DNA of 64,000 nt from Thiobacillus sp. (GTDB lineage: Bacteria; Pseudomonadota; Gammaproteobacteria; Burkholderiales; Thiobacillaceae): NCBI GenBank assembly GCA_024235835.1, contig JACKLQ010000001.1:868001-932000 (forward strand). Direction: 5' to 3'. A model generated the notes under the pieces. That model was given only the letters and a program-made list of their open reading frames with translations, did not search any database and was not told the DNA's origin. The translations under genes and the position numbers were made by a program. This document shows positions 33,574 through 42,002 of the stretch, one piece after another. Numbering within the stretch: the first letter of the stretch is position 1; the number at the start of each line of letters is the position of its first letter.

Positions 33574-34206
33574 ATGAACGCCGCCCGCCGCTGCCGCATC
33601 TTCGAACGACTCAAGGCCAGCAATCCCAAGCCCACCACCGAGTTGGAATATCGGACGCCCTTCCAGCTCCTGGTAGCGGTGATCCTCTCTGCCCAGGCCA
33701 CGGACAAGAGCGTGAACCTGGCCACGGCCGCGCTGTTCCCCGCCGCTCCCACCCCCGAGGCCATGTTGTCCCTGGGAGAGAACGGCCTGAAGTCCCATAT
33801 CAAGCGCATCGGCCTGTACCAGACAAAGGCCAGGAACGTCATGGCCACCTGCCAGATCCTGCTGGACAAGCACGGCGGCGAGGTGCCCCGGGACCGGACG
33901 GCCCTGGAGGCGCTGCCCGGCGTGGGACGCAAGACCGCCAACGTGGTGCTCAACACCGCCTTCGGCGAACCCACCATCGCCGTGGACACCCACATTTTCC
34001 GCGTCGCCAACCGCACCGGCCTGGCTCCGGGCAAGACCGTGCTGGAGGTGGAGAAGAAACTGCTCAGACACGTGCCTGCCGAGTTCCGGCAGGACGCCCA
34101 CCACTGGCTCATCCTCCATGGTCGCTACGTGTGCAAGGCCCGCAAGCCAGACTGCGGCGCCTGCGTCATCCGCGACCTGTGTGACTTCGGGGAGAAGACC
34201 CCATGA
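33574..34206 (+). CDS. nth: Endonuclease III
   Basis: 210 residues. DNA glycosylase/AP lyase of base-excision repair, removing oxidised pyrimidines. The helix-hairpin-helix LPGVGRKTANVVLN with the catalytic Lys, the downstream catalytic Asp in VDTHIFRVANRTGL, and the 4Fe-4S ligands CKARKPDCGACVIRDLC are all intact. In many Gammaproteobacteria nth directly follows the rnf/rsx genes; here the PEP-CTERM gene intervenes. It overlaps the FIST gene by 4 bases. Confidence 0.95.
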   Translation: MNAARRCRIFERLKASNPKPTTELEYRTPFQLLVAVILSAQATDKSVNLATAALFPAAPTPEAMLSLGENGLKSHIKRIGLYQTKARNVMATCQILLDKHGGEVPRDRTALEALPGVGRKTANVVLNTAFGEPTIAVDTHIFRVANRTGLAPGKTVLEVEKKLLRHVPAEFRQDAHHWLILHGRYVCKARKPDCGACVIRDLCDFGEKTP

Positions 34207-35378
34207 GGGTGGCCACGGGCCTGGCCCAGGGCCGCACCGCAGACCCCGCCCTGGCCGCCCGGGCGGTGAAGGCCGCCATGGAACGGGCGGGGCTGGACCA
34301 CCCCCAGGCCGTGGTGCTCTACCTCACCTCGGACTTCGCCCAGGAACCCCAGGCCGCCATCGCCGCCGCCGCCCGGGCCGCCGGCTGCCTGCAGGTGACA
34401 GGCTGTGCCGCGGCCGGCGTTTTCACCGAGGAGGACTGGGTGCTGGACGCTCCCGCCGCTGCGGTCATGGTATTCGGCGACGGCGTCAGCCTGCATCCCT
34501 CCCACGGCGAGAGACGGCAGACCCTCACCTACTCCGCCCCCAACGCTCTGGACCTGCTCTGGCTGGGTGGTGGCGGCGCCCGTTATGGCGGTGTTTCCGG
34601 CGACGCCACGGGCCGGGGACCCTATTCGGTATGGATGGGTGGACGGGTGCAGGATGCCGGGCGCTGCGAGATGGACATTCGGGGCGCCAACCTGCGGGTG
34701 GGGGTGTCCCAAGGCATCCGCCCCCTCTCCCGCCCCGCCGTCCTGGAGCGGGTGGACGGTCACGACGTGTGCGTGGTGGGGGGAGACACCGCCCTGGCCA
34801 CCCTGGTCAAGGAACTGCCCCTGTCGGTGCGGGCGCCGGAACGCATCCCCACCCACCTGCTCATGGCGGGCGTGACCTACGGCGAGCCGGAACATGCCCT
34901 GGAGGAAGGCCGCTTCCACCTGCTGCCCGTGGTGGGCGTGAACACGGACGACAAGTCCGTCACCGTGGCGGGGGAACTCAGCCCGGGCCTGGACCTGTTC
35001 TGGGCTCTGCGCCAGCCCCAGGCAGCCGAGCACGACATGAGGACCATGGTCCGCCGCCTGAGCGACGACACCTGCCCGAGCCAATTGCCGGACCACCCCA
35101 AAACCGACTTGGCCCCATCGGGGGAAGGTTCAGCCCAGTGTACCGAACCGGGGGCACGACCCGCTGCGCCTGCCTTCGGCCTGATGTTTCCCTGCCTGGG
35201 CCGGGGGCCCTGGTTCTACGGCGGCGAGGACCGTGACATCCAGGCCCTCACCAGCCGTTTCCCCGACATGCCCCTCATCGGTTTCTACGGCAACGGCGAA
35301 ATCGCCCATCTGGACGGCGCCAACCGCCTGCTGCAATACAGCGTGGTCCTGGCCCTGGGCTACGAAGGCAATCCCTGA
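34203..35378 (+). CDS. FIST-domain sensory protein
   Basis: 391 residues with FIST_N (ALAARAVKAAMERAGLDHPQ; QVTGCAAAGVFTEEDWV) and FIST_C (LMFPCLGRGPWFYGGEDRD; PLIGFYGNGEIAHL) domains. FIST proteins are proposed small-ligand (possibly amino acid) sensors. No output domain is attached, so it may signal by protein contact. A Pro/Ser/Gly-rich insertion of about 30 residues near 295–325 joins the two domains. ATGA overlap with nth and direct abutment to the next gene indicate an operon. Confidence 0.85.
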   Translation: MRVATGLAQGRTADPALAARAVKAAMERAGLDHPQAVVLYLTSDFAQEPQAAIAAAARAAGCLQVTGCAAAGVFTEEDWVLDAPAAAVMVFGDGVSLHPSHGERRQTLTYSAPNALDLLWLGGGGARYGGVSGDATGRGPYSVWMGGRVQDAGRCEMDIRGANLRVGVSQGIRPLSRPAVLERVDGHDVCVVGGDTALATLVKELPLSVRAPERIPTHLLMAGVTYGEPEHALEEGRFHLLPVVGVNTDDKSVTVAGELSPGLDLFWALRQPQAAEHDMRTMVRRLSDDTCPSQLPDHPKTDLAPSGEGSAQCTEPGARPAAPAFGLMFPCLGRGPWFYGGEDRDIQALTSRFPDMPLIGFYGNGEIAHLDGANRLLQYSVVLALGYEGNP

Positions 35379-35810
35379 ATGTTCAATCCCACCCGCGACC
35401 AGGTACGGGACTTCTTCTTCTCCGCCTGGAGCCGTTTCAAGGCTGGCCAGCCCCTCACCGATCTTGAGACAATGGCGGTGGAGCACATCACCCGCCACCC
35501 GGAATACCACGTAATCCTGGACCAGCCCGAGCGCCACCGCGACCGGGAATGGCCGCCGGAACTGGGGGAGACCAACCCCTTCCTGCACCTGTCCATGCAC
35601 GTTTCCATTGGCGAGCAGCTCTCCATCGACCAGCCGCCCGGAATCAAGGCGCGCTACGACAAGCTGGTGCTCCGGATGGGGGATGAGCACGACGCTCAGC
35701 ACGCGGTCATGGACTGCCTGGGGGAAATGATCTGGCGCGCCCAGCGCGACCGCCAGCCGCCGGATGGTGCGGCCTATATAGAATGTCTGGAAATGAAATG
35801 TCCTGGTTGA
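35379..35810 (+). CDS. DUF1841 family protein
   Basis: 143 residues. MFNPTRDQVRDFFFSAWSRF and NPFLHLSMHVSIGEQLSIDQ define DUF1841, a small cytoplasmic family common in Beta- and Gammaproteobacteria without a known role. HDAQHAVMDCLGEMIWRAQR near the C-terminus has conserved His residues that could bind metal. It begins right after the FIST stop codon and runs into the SulP-fusion gene. Confidence 0.87.
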   Translation: MFNPTRDQVRDFFFSAWSRFKAGQPLTDLETMAVEHITRHPEYHVILDQPERHRDREWPPELGETNPFLHLSMHVSIGEQLSIDQPPGIKARYDKLVLRMGDEHDAQHAVMDCLGEMIWRAQRDRQPPDGAAYIECLEMKCPG

Positions 35811-38257
35811 AAATTCCACGTATCAGTGACCTGATGGCCAAGGACCGCTTCGGCGAGTTCCTGGCCTGCAACCTTTGGGTCTACCAGTTCCTGCCCTTCC
35901 TGAAGTGGCAGCACATGGTCACCCGCAACACCCTGCGGCAGGACGGCATCGCCGGCTTCACCGGCGCCCTCATCGTCCTGCCCCAGGCCGTGGCCTTCGC
36001 CACCATCGCCGGCCTGCCGCCGGAATACGGCCTCTACGCCGCCATGGTGCCGGCCATCATCGCCGCCCTGTTCGGCTCCTCCTGGCACCTGGTGTCCGGC
36101 CCCACCACGGCCATCTCCATTGTGGTGTTCGCCTCCGTCTCGCCCTACGCTGAGCCGGGCACGACCCAATACGTGGGGATGGTGCTGACCCTGACCTTCC
36201 TCACGGGCCTGTTCCAACTCATCATGGGCCTGGCCAAGATGGGGGCCCTCATCAACTTCATCTCCCACACGGTGGTGATCGGCTTTACCGCTGGTGCGGC
36301 CCTGCTCATCGCCGCCAGCCAGGTGAAGAACTTCTTCGGCCTTGACATCCCCCGGGGCACGCCGGCCTACGAGGTGGCGGGCATGCTGCTCACCCACCTG
36401 CACGACCTCAACCCCTACATCACCGGCGTGGCGGTGGTGTCCCTCATCGCCGGCATCCTGGCGCGCAGGTACCTGAAGAGGGTGCCCTACATGATCGTCG
36501 CCATGGTGGTGGGCGGCATCGTCGCCACCTGGCTCAACAACAGCTTTGGCCAGGAGGTCACTGGCATCAGGACCGTGGGCGCTCTGGTGGCCAGCCTGCC
36601 ACCCCTTTCCGCCCCGGACTTTTCCGTGGCGGCGTTGAAAAACACCCTTTTCTCCGCGCTGGCAGTCACCGTCCTGGCTTTGACCGAAGCGGTATCCATC
36701 TCCCGCTCCATCGCAGTCAAGTCGGAACAGCACATCAATGGCAACCAGGAATTCATCGGCCAGGGCCTGTCCAACATCGCCGGCAGCTTCTTCTCGGGCT
36801 ACGCCTCCTCCGGTTCCTTCAACCGCAGCGGCGTGAACTACGAATCCGGAGCCCGCACGCCCCTGGCGGCCATGTTTTCCGCGGGCTTCCTATTGCTGAT
36901 CCTGTTCCTGGTGGCCCCCCTGGCCGCCTACCTGCCTATCCCCGCCATGGCCGCAGTGTTGTTCCTGGTAGCCTGGAACCTCATCGATTTTCACCACATC
37001 GGCGCCATTCTAAAGGCCCACCGGGAAGAGGCGGTGGTGCTGGGGGTGAGCTTCTTCGGCACCGTCATCGACCTGGAGAAGGGCATCTTCTTCGGCATCC
37101 TGGTGTCCCTGATCTTCTACCTGGCCAAAACCTCCCGGCCCGCCATCCGCCCGGTGGTACCGGAGGCTGGCGACACCGACAACCCCCGCCGCAAGTTCGT
37201 GGTGGAGACCGGCGCCGAACCGGCCTGCCCGCAATTGAAGATGCTGCGAATCGAGGGTTCCATCTTCTTCGGCGCCGTGGACCATATCCAGCATGCCTTC
37301 ACCGCCGTGGACGAGCACGTGCCCACCCAGCGTCACCTGCTGGTGTTCTCCAAGGGCATCAACACCATCGACCTGGCCGGCGCGGAACTGCTGGCGGGGG
37401 AGGCCAAGCGCCGGCGCAAGCTGGGTGGCGCCCTCTACCTCTGCGGCGTGCGGGACGCGGCGTGCAACATGCTGAAGAAGGGGGGCTACCAGGTAGACAT
37501 CGGCGAAGGCAATGTCTTCTCCCACAAGCCGGACGCCATTGCCGGCATCTACCCCCGCCTCAGCTCGGAGCTCTGCCGCAACTGTACAGCCCGCATCTTC
37601 CGGGAGTGCCAAGTCCAGTTGCCCAACGGCGAAACCCGCACGGATATCCAGGCCCCGGCACCGTCCGCCGCCCCGTCCGCCGCAGCCCCGGAAGGCTCGG
37701 GGTTCAAGCGGCTCACCGAGATCGTCACCCGCACCGGCGACGACGGCACCACGGGCCTGGCCGACGGCACCCGCCTGCCCAAGAGCGACCCCCGCATCGA
37801 GGCCATCGGCCAGGTTGACGAGCTCAACAGCCAGATCGGCACTCTCATGGCCGAGCCCCTGGGCAACGAGATTCGCGGCCTGCTGGGTGACATCCAGCAC
37901 GACCTGTTCAACGTGGGCGCGGAACTGGCGTGGCCAGACCAGACCCAGATCACCCAGGATCACGTGCTGGTGCTGGACCAGGCCCTGGCCCGGATGAACG
38001 CCCAGTTGCCGCCCTTGACCGAATTCGTGCTGCCCGGCGGCACCCGGGCCGCGGCCCAGGCCCACGTATGCCGCACCGTATGCCGCCGGGCAGAGCGCAG
38101 CATGATCCGCCTGGGGGAGGCAGACCTGATTTCCACCAGGCTGGTGCAGTACCTGAACAGGCTGTCCGACCTGCTGTTCGTCCTCTCCCGCCAGATCAAC
38201 CGGGCGGCAGGGCAGGCCGAGCCCACGTGGCGGGGTCCTGGCAACCGTCAGGGGTGA
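35798..38257 (+). CDS. SulP anion permease fused to STAS and PduO-type cobalamin adenosyltransferase
   Basis: 819 residues in one uninterrupted frame. Residues about 40–440 form the SulP (SLC26-like) transporter with the signature PLPPEYGLYAA-like segment (GLPPEYGLYAAMVPAIIAAL) and NIAGSFFSGYASSGSFNRSG. About 470–585 is a STAS domain (SKGINTIDLAGAELL); 593–604 has CRNCTARIFREC. After an Ala/Pro linker, residues about 636–810 match a PduO-type ATP:cob(I)alamin adenosyltransferase: TRTGDDGTTGLADG, VDELNSQIG, FVLPGGT, CRTVCRRAER and YLNRLSDLLFVLSR, so the ATP- and corrinoid-site residues look intact. The ATG at 35798 has GGAA upstream; 35783 is an alternative. Transport of sulfate or bicarbonate is inferred; why an adenosyltransferase is attached is unknown. 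Confidence 0.88.
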   Translation: MSWLKIPRISDLMAKDRFGEFLACNLWVYQFLPFLKWQHMVTRNTLRQDGIAGFTGALIVLPQAVAFATIAGLPPEYGLYAAMVPAIIAALFGSSWHLVSGPTTAISIVVFASVSPYAEPGTTQYVGMVLTLTFLTGLFQLIMGLAKMGALINFISHTVVIGFTAGAALLIAASQVKNFFGLDIPRGTPAYEVAGMLLTHLHDLNPYITGVAVVSLIAGILARRYLKRVPYMIVAMVVGGIVATWLNNSFGQEVTGIRTVGALVASLPPLSAPDFSVAALKNTLFSALAVTVLALTEAVSISRSIAVKSEQHINGNQEFIGQGLSNIAGSFFSGYASSGSFNRSGVNYESGARTPLAAMFSAGFLLLILFLVAPLAAYLPIPAMAAVLFLVAWNLIDFHHIGAILKAHREEAVVLGVSFFGTVIDLEKGIFFGILVSLIFYLAKTSRPAIRPVVPEAGDTDNPRRKFVVETGAEPACPQLKMLRIEGSIFFGAVDHIQHAFTAVDEHVPTQRHLLVFSKGINTIDLAGAELLAGEAKRRRKLGGALYLCGVRDAACNMLKKGGYQVDIGEGNVFSHKPDAIAGIYPRLSSELCRNCTARIFRECQVQLPNGETRTDIQAPAPSAAPSAAAPEGSGFKRLTEIVTRTGDDGTTGLADGTRLPKSDPRIEAIGQVDELNSQIGTLMAEPLGNEIRGLLGDIQHDLFNVGAELAWPDQTQITQDHVLVLDQALARMNAQLPPLTEFVLPGGTRAAAQAHVCRTVCRRAERSMIRLGEADLISTRLVQYLNRLSDLLFVLSRQINRAAGQAEPTWRGPGNRQG

Positions 38258-38307
38258 TTTCCAAGTCGTGCTTTCAGCTTCGGAAAAAAACGGGGCAGAA
38301 TGTAGGT

Positions 38308-38329
38308 GGTTGCCTATTTGCAGGCAACC
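38308..38329 (+). promoter_or_regulatory. 5'-leader hairpin before repeat-protein gene
   Basis: GGTTGCCT (38308–38315) pairs perfectly with AGGCAACC (38322–38329) around a 6-nt loop; outer TGTAG/CTACA pairing is possible past a 3-base bulge. The ribosome site GAGGAGA follows 11 bases later. Confidence 0.4.
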
Positions 38330-38353
38330 TACACAATGAGAGGAGATACCACC

Positions 38354-39043
38354 ATGAAGTCAACCCCCTTGCTGCTGGCCCTAGCCCTTGCCGCTTCAGC
38401 CTCAACCACCCTGGCCGCCGAGGACGCCGCGCCTGCCACCGGACAGGCCGCGGTGCCAGCCAATGCCGATGAATGGGTGCGCTACCTTTCTGACTTCACC
38501 CGCAACGCCGACATGCTGGTGGACCCCAAGAAGTTCGTGGCGGCCCTGAGCCAGGTGAGCGAGCCCGGATTCCTGGTGGCGGCCATGAACGCCATGATGG
38601 ATCCCAAGCTGTATAACCAGTCCCTGGCCAGCGCCATGGATCCCCGGGCCTACTCCAACTATGCGCGGCTCATGGACCCCAGCGTGGCCACCACCTGGAT
38701 GATGACCCTGCTGGACCCACAGTTCATGAATGCGGTCACCTACACCCTGACCGATCCGGGCAAGCTCATGCGCTGGATGATGTTGCCCATGGACCCCAAG
38801 GTCACCAGCGCCGCCCTCAATGCCATGAACCCCAATGTCTATGCCCAGTGGGGCACGGCGGGCTTCGACCCCAAGTTGTGGAACACCATGATGGCGCCCA
38901 TGAATCCCAACTGGTTAACGGGTTGGGCCGGCACCATGGCCAGCCCCCAGACCTACGGCCCCACCTGGGGCGGCTGGATGGCAACGCCCTATGGCACAGT
39001 GCCCGCTCCCGTGCTGATGCCGGGAATCGTGCCGGTCAAGTGA
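38354..39043 (+). CDS. Secreted tandem-repeat protein with 12–13-residue (M/L)DP units
   Basis: 229 residues with a signal peptide (STPLLLALALAASASTTLAA). From about residue 56 to 205 the protein is a chain of about twelve units of 12 or 13 residues, each opening with an MDP-, LDP-, MNP- or similar triplet and usually an aromatic three to four residues later (MDPKLYNQSLASA, MDPRAYSNYARL, LDPQFMNAVTYTL). DP/NP positions at 57, 83, 96, 108, 121, 134, 147, 159, 172 and 184 fix the period. Rich in Met and Trp. I know no named family; periplasmic or surface location is likely. Strong ribosome site. Confidence 0.8.
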   Translation: MKSTPLLLALALAASASTTLAAEDAAPATGQAAVPANADEWVRYLSDFTRNADMLVDPKKFVAALSQVSEPGFLVAAMNAMMDPKLYNQSLASAMDPRAYSNYARLMDPSVATTWMMTLLDPQFMNAVTYTLTDPGKLMRWMMLPMDPKVTSAALNAMNPNVYAQWGTAGFDPKLWNTMMAPMNPNWLTGWAGTMASPQTYGPTWGGWMATPYGTVPAPVLMPGIVPVK

Positions 39044-39050
39044 AGCCCGG

Positions 39051-39067
39051 CCGCCCCCTTGGGGCGG
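39051..39067 (+). terminator. GC-rich hairpin after repeat-protein gene
   Basis: CCGCCCC (39051–39057) and GGGGCGG (39061–39067) with a 3-nt loop, 7 bases after the stop. Only a short T-rich run follows, so termination would be partial. Confidence 0.4.
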
Positions 39068-39103
39068 TCAGCTTTACCCATCGTTCACGCAGGAGACCGT
39101 GGC

Positions 39104-39355
39104 ATGCGCAGTTACCTCGAAGATCGGTTCCCCCATCTCATTCCAGGGTTGACGGAGCACTGGGGCAACCGGCAAGCCTTCAAGGCATTCTTTTTCACCC
39201 TGATCTTCGATACCCGCGGGGGCCGTACCGGGTGGCCCGAAGAAGCCTGGGAGGAACTGTCCTTCCTCGAGGCCCTGCACAAGCGGGCCTACCCGACTGA
39301 GGAAGATCCCGTGAACGAGCGCGAAATCCACGACGACATCAAATGGGTCAGCTGA
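39104..39355 (+). CDS. Small conserved acidic protein
   Basis: 83 residues from an ATG with AGGAGA 8 bases upstream. RSYLEDRFPHLIPGLTEHWG and GRTGWPEEAWEELSFLEALH are hydrophobic/aromatic and look globular; the tail NEREIHDDIKWVS is acidic. No signal peptide and no family I can name. It follows the repeat-protein gene and converges with the MBL-fold gene. Confidence 0.7.
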   Translation: MRSYLEDRFPHLIPGLTEHWGNRQAFKAFFFTLIFDTRGGRTGWPEEAWEELSFLEALHKRAYPTEEDPVNEREIHDDIKWVS

Positions 39356-39377
39356 GAGGCTGACCCAAGCCACCGCA

Positions 39378-40301
39378 TCAGAAAGCGCTGGCTTCCACCT
39401 CCAGGTAGGTCTTGTTGATGTTGCCGCCCATCTGCACATCGAATTCCTTCAGGGCCTTCCATTCCTTCAGGTCCAGCTTGGCGCGGATTTCCGAGTCGGT
39501 CAGGCCGGCCTTGTAGCCTGCCTCAACCCCCGCATAGAGCTTGGCCATGCGGTCGTGCATGGCGGCCGCATCCTTGAGGGTCATTAGGGGGCCATGACCC
39601 GGGATGATGGTGCGGGCAGGCAGGGTCTGCACCTCGGCCAGGGTCTCCACCCACTTCTTCACCAGTGCATCGCGGAAGTTGGGAGTAATCCGGTTCACCA
39701 GGATGTCCCCGCCGATGAGCACCTTGTCCTGCGGCAGCCAGATCATCAGATCACCCAGGGTGTGGGCCGCATCGGGTATCCATAGGGTCAACTTCACGCC
39801 GTCGATGACGATATCGGTCCTGGAGTTCCTGGCGTAGACCTCGGTGGCGGGCACCGCCCTGGTATTGGGGAATTTGCGCCCCACCGCGCCCTCGACAAGA
39901 GCCAGCCACTCCGCCTCCCCTTCCAGCAGCAGCTTGCGGCACATCTCGGAACTGATCACCCTGGCCTCGGGGAAAGCCACGTTGCCGAAGGTATGGTCAC
40001 CGTGATGGTGGGTGTTGATTACGACCTTGACGGGCTTCCGGGTGAGCTTGGCCACTTCCTTGCGCAGGTGGGCACCGATCTCGTCGGTGAAGCCGGTATC
40101 GATGACGATGGCACCGCTGTCTCCGATGATCAGGGTGCTGTTCACCATGTAGCCCTGGTTTTCCTTGTTGGGCAGGTCCATGGGGCCCAACAGGGCATAG
40201 ATACGGTCGTTGACCTTCACCACTTTGGTGGGGGGGATCGGGGCCGCGATGGCCTGCGTGGCCAGCAGCAGGCCCCAGGCGAGCGTCAGCAAGCGTTTCA
40301 T
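39378..40301 (-). CDS. Exported MBL-fold metallohydrolase
   Basis: 307 residues with a signal peptide (RLLTLAWGLLLATQAIAAP). The metallo-beta-lactamase motif is complete: THHHGDHTFGN, later DAAHTLGDLMIW, GGDILVNRI and PGHGPLM. It resembles the periplasmic quinoprotein-relay/SoxH-like hydrolases rather than true beta-lactamases. The C-terminal 60 residues are helical (AKLYAGVEAGYKAGLTDSEI). Substrate not deducible. Confidence 0.87.
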   Translation of the reverse strand: MKRLLTLAWGLLLATQAIAAPIPPTKVVKVNDRIYALLGPMDLPNKENQGYMVNSTLIIGDSGAIVIDTGFTDEIGAHLRKEVAKLTRKPVKVVINTHHHGDHTFGNVAFPEARVISSEMCRKLLLEGEAEWLALVEGAVGRKFPNTRAVPATEVYARNSRTDIVIDGVKLTLWIPDAAHTLGDLMIWLPQDKVLIGGDILVNRITPNFRDALVKKWVETLAEVQTLPARTIIPGHGPLMTLKDAAAMHDRMAKLYAGVEAGYKAGLTDSEIRAKLDLKEWKALKEFDVQMGGNINKTYLEVEASAF

Positions 40302-40413
40302 GTCGTTCCTCTAGGATCGTTGTTGTTGGAGGTCGCATTTTGACCATGGCCCCCGGCTGAACTCAAGCCGATATCCGTACCACCCCAGCCCGTTCCCAGG
40401 GCCGGGGCCCGGA

Positions 40414-41037
40414 CTAATCCCTGCCCTGGCCCGGCGTCAGCCAGAGCAGTTGCGCCAGTCGCCCGGCCGGCTTCTCCTCCACCCTGAACCTGGCCATGGC
40501 GGCCGAGCCCACCTGCAGGCGATAGGCGTGGCCCACGGGAATGCCCAGGACGTGGCAGATGGCCATGCGGATCACGCCCGCGTGGGCCACCACCAGGACC
40601 TGGCGGCCCCGATAGGCCTCGGCCATGGCGTCGAAAGCCTGGGCTACCCGGGACTGGAAAGCATGGAGGTCCTCGGCACCAGCCGGTCGGGCGCCGAGGG
40701 GATCCCGCTTGAAGTTGAAGAGTACGTCCGGGTCCTCCGCCTTCAATTCCGAGGGCGTGCGGCCTTCCCAGTCGCCGAAGGCCACTTCCTTGAGCCGGTC
40801 TTCCATGGCCAGGGGCACGGTTAGCTCCGCCGCCAGGGCCTCGGCGAAGGCGCGGCAACGGCTAAGGGGCGAACTGACGATGGCCTGCCAGGGCCGGGCT
40901 TCGCCCACGGCCGAACGCATCTCGGTCCAGCCCTTTTCCGACAGGGGATCATCGGTCTGGCCCCGGTACTTGCGCCCTCCCAGGGGTTCGCCATGACGCA
41001 GGAAATCAAGGTGGGTGTAGCTAGTGGTGTTGTTCAT
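40414..41037 (-). CDS. Histidine phosphatase (phosphoglycerate mutase-like, CobC-type)
   Basis: 207 residues. The phospho-acceptor motif is LDFLRHGEPLGG, with SSPLSRCRAFAEALA, EVAFGDWEGRTPSEL and VVAHAGVIR completing the active site. The short form and the FGDWEGRT segment are typical of alpha-ribazole phosphatases of the cobalamin nucleotide loop, but also of other small histidine phosphatases, so the role is left open. The start at 41037 removes a non-homologous extension. Divergent from fabI. Confidence 0.85.
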   Translation of the reverse strand: MNNTTSYTHLDFLRHGEPLGGRKYRGQTDDPLSEKGWTEMRSAVGEARPWQAIVSSPLSRCRAFAEALAAELTVPLAMEDRLKEVAFGDWEGRTPSELKAEDPDVLFNFKRDPLGARPAGAEDLHAFQSRVAQAFDAMAEAYRGRQVLVVAHAGVIRMAICHVLGIPVGHAYRLQVGSAAMARFRVEEKPAGRLAQLLWLTPGQGRD

Positions 41038-41114
41038 GTGCAGCGGTTCAGGTCCATTAACAAGTAATCGGGGTTCGCGCCAACCTACATGACCGACTGA
41101 GGTTTTCGCATGGG

Positions 41115-41120
41115 TATAAT
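41115..41120 (+). promoter_or_regulatory. Consensus -10 element of fabI
   Basis: A perfect TATAAT lies 30 bases before the fabI ATG. The matching -35 position (ACCGAC region) is poor, so an activator or extended -10 contact (TGGG upstream) may help. Confidence 0.5.
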
Positions 41121-41150
41121 TTTGCATCTTCCAATTCAGGGATCCGCAAC

Positions 41151-41942
41151 ATGGGCTTTCTTGCCGGCAAGAAAATCCTCGTCACCGGGGTCATCAGCAA
41201 CCGCTCCATCGCCTACGGCATCGCCAAGTCCTGCCACCGGCAAGGTGCCGAACTGGCCTTCACCTACCAGAACGACAAGGTGAAGGAACGCGTGGAAGGC
41301 CTGGCCAGGGACTTTGGCGAGGCCTGCCCCGTCCTGCCCTGCGACGTGGCCAGCGATGAAGAAATCAGTGCGTTGTTCGAGGAACTCGGCAAGCGCTGGG
41401 GCATACTGGACGGCTTGGTGCATTCCATCGCCTTCTCCCCCAAGGAAGCCCTGGCGGGAAACTACCTGGAGCATGTGAACCGGGATAATTTCCGCATCGC
41501 CCACGAGATCTCCAGCTACTCCTTCACCGCCCTGGCCAAGGCCGCCCTGCCCCTGATGGAAGGCCGCCCCGCCGCCATGCTGACCCTGTCCTACCTGGGC
41601 GCCGTGCGCTACGTGCCCCACTACAACGTCATGGGCCTGGCCAAGGCCAGCCTGGAGACCGGGGTCTACTACATGGCCGCCAGCCTGGGACCCAAGGGCA
41701 TCCGCGTAAACGGCATCTCCGCCGGCCCCATCAAGACCCTGGCTGCCGCCGGCATCTCCGATTTCAACAAGCTCCTGGCCTGGGGCGAACAGCACTCCCC
41801 CCTGCGCCGCAACGTCACCATCGAGGAAGTGGGCAACGCCGCCGCTTTCCTGCTTTCCGACCTGGCCTCCGGCATCACCGGCGAGATAACCTACGTGGAT
41901 GCGGGCTTCAACAGCACCGCAGGCCTGGCGGTGGACGAGTAA
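41151..41942 (+). CDS. fabI: Enoyl-[acyl-carrier-protein] reductase (NADH)
   Basis: 263 residues, the normal size. Last reductive step of fatty-acid elongation. FLAGKKILVTGVISNRSIAY is the FabI-specific nucleotide fold (not the GxxxGxG of other SDRs), SIAFSPKEAL is typical, and the catalytic Tyr-(X)6-Lys is in YNVMGLAK. GPIKTLAAAGISDF is the substrate-loop signature. Ends at a strong terminator shared with ppiD. Confidence 0.97.
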   Translation: MGFLAGKKILVTGVISNRSIAYGIAKSCHRQGAELAFTYQNDKVKERVEGLARDFGEACPVLPCDVASDEEISALFEELGKRWGILDGLVHSIAFSPKEALAGNYLEHVNRDNFRIAHEISSYSFTALAKAALPLMEGRPAAMLTLSYLGAVRYVPHYNVMGLAKASLETGVYYMAASLGPKGIRVNGISAGPIKTLAAAGISDFNKLLAWGEQHSPLRRNVTIEEVGNAAAFLLSDLASGITGEITYVDAGFNSTAGLAVDE

Positions 41943-41960
41943 GTCCAATCCAAAAAATAA

Positions 41961-41986
41961 AGGCCGGCTTGGCGCCGGCCTTTTTT
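41961..41986. terminator. Bidirectional terminator between fabI and ppiD
   Basis: AGGCCGGC (41961–41968) pairs with GCCGGCCT (41974–41981) and is followed by a T-run; an A-run on the left serves the opposite strand. Confidence 0.92.
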
Positions 41987-42002
41987 CTATCCTCATCCCA
42001 CT

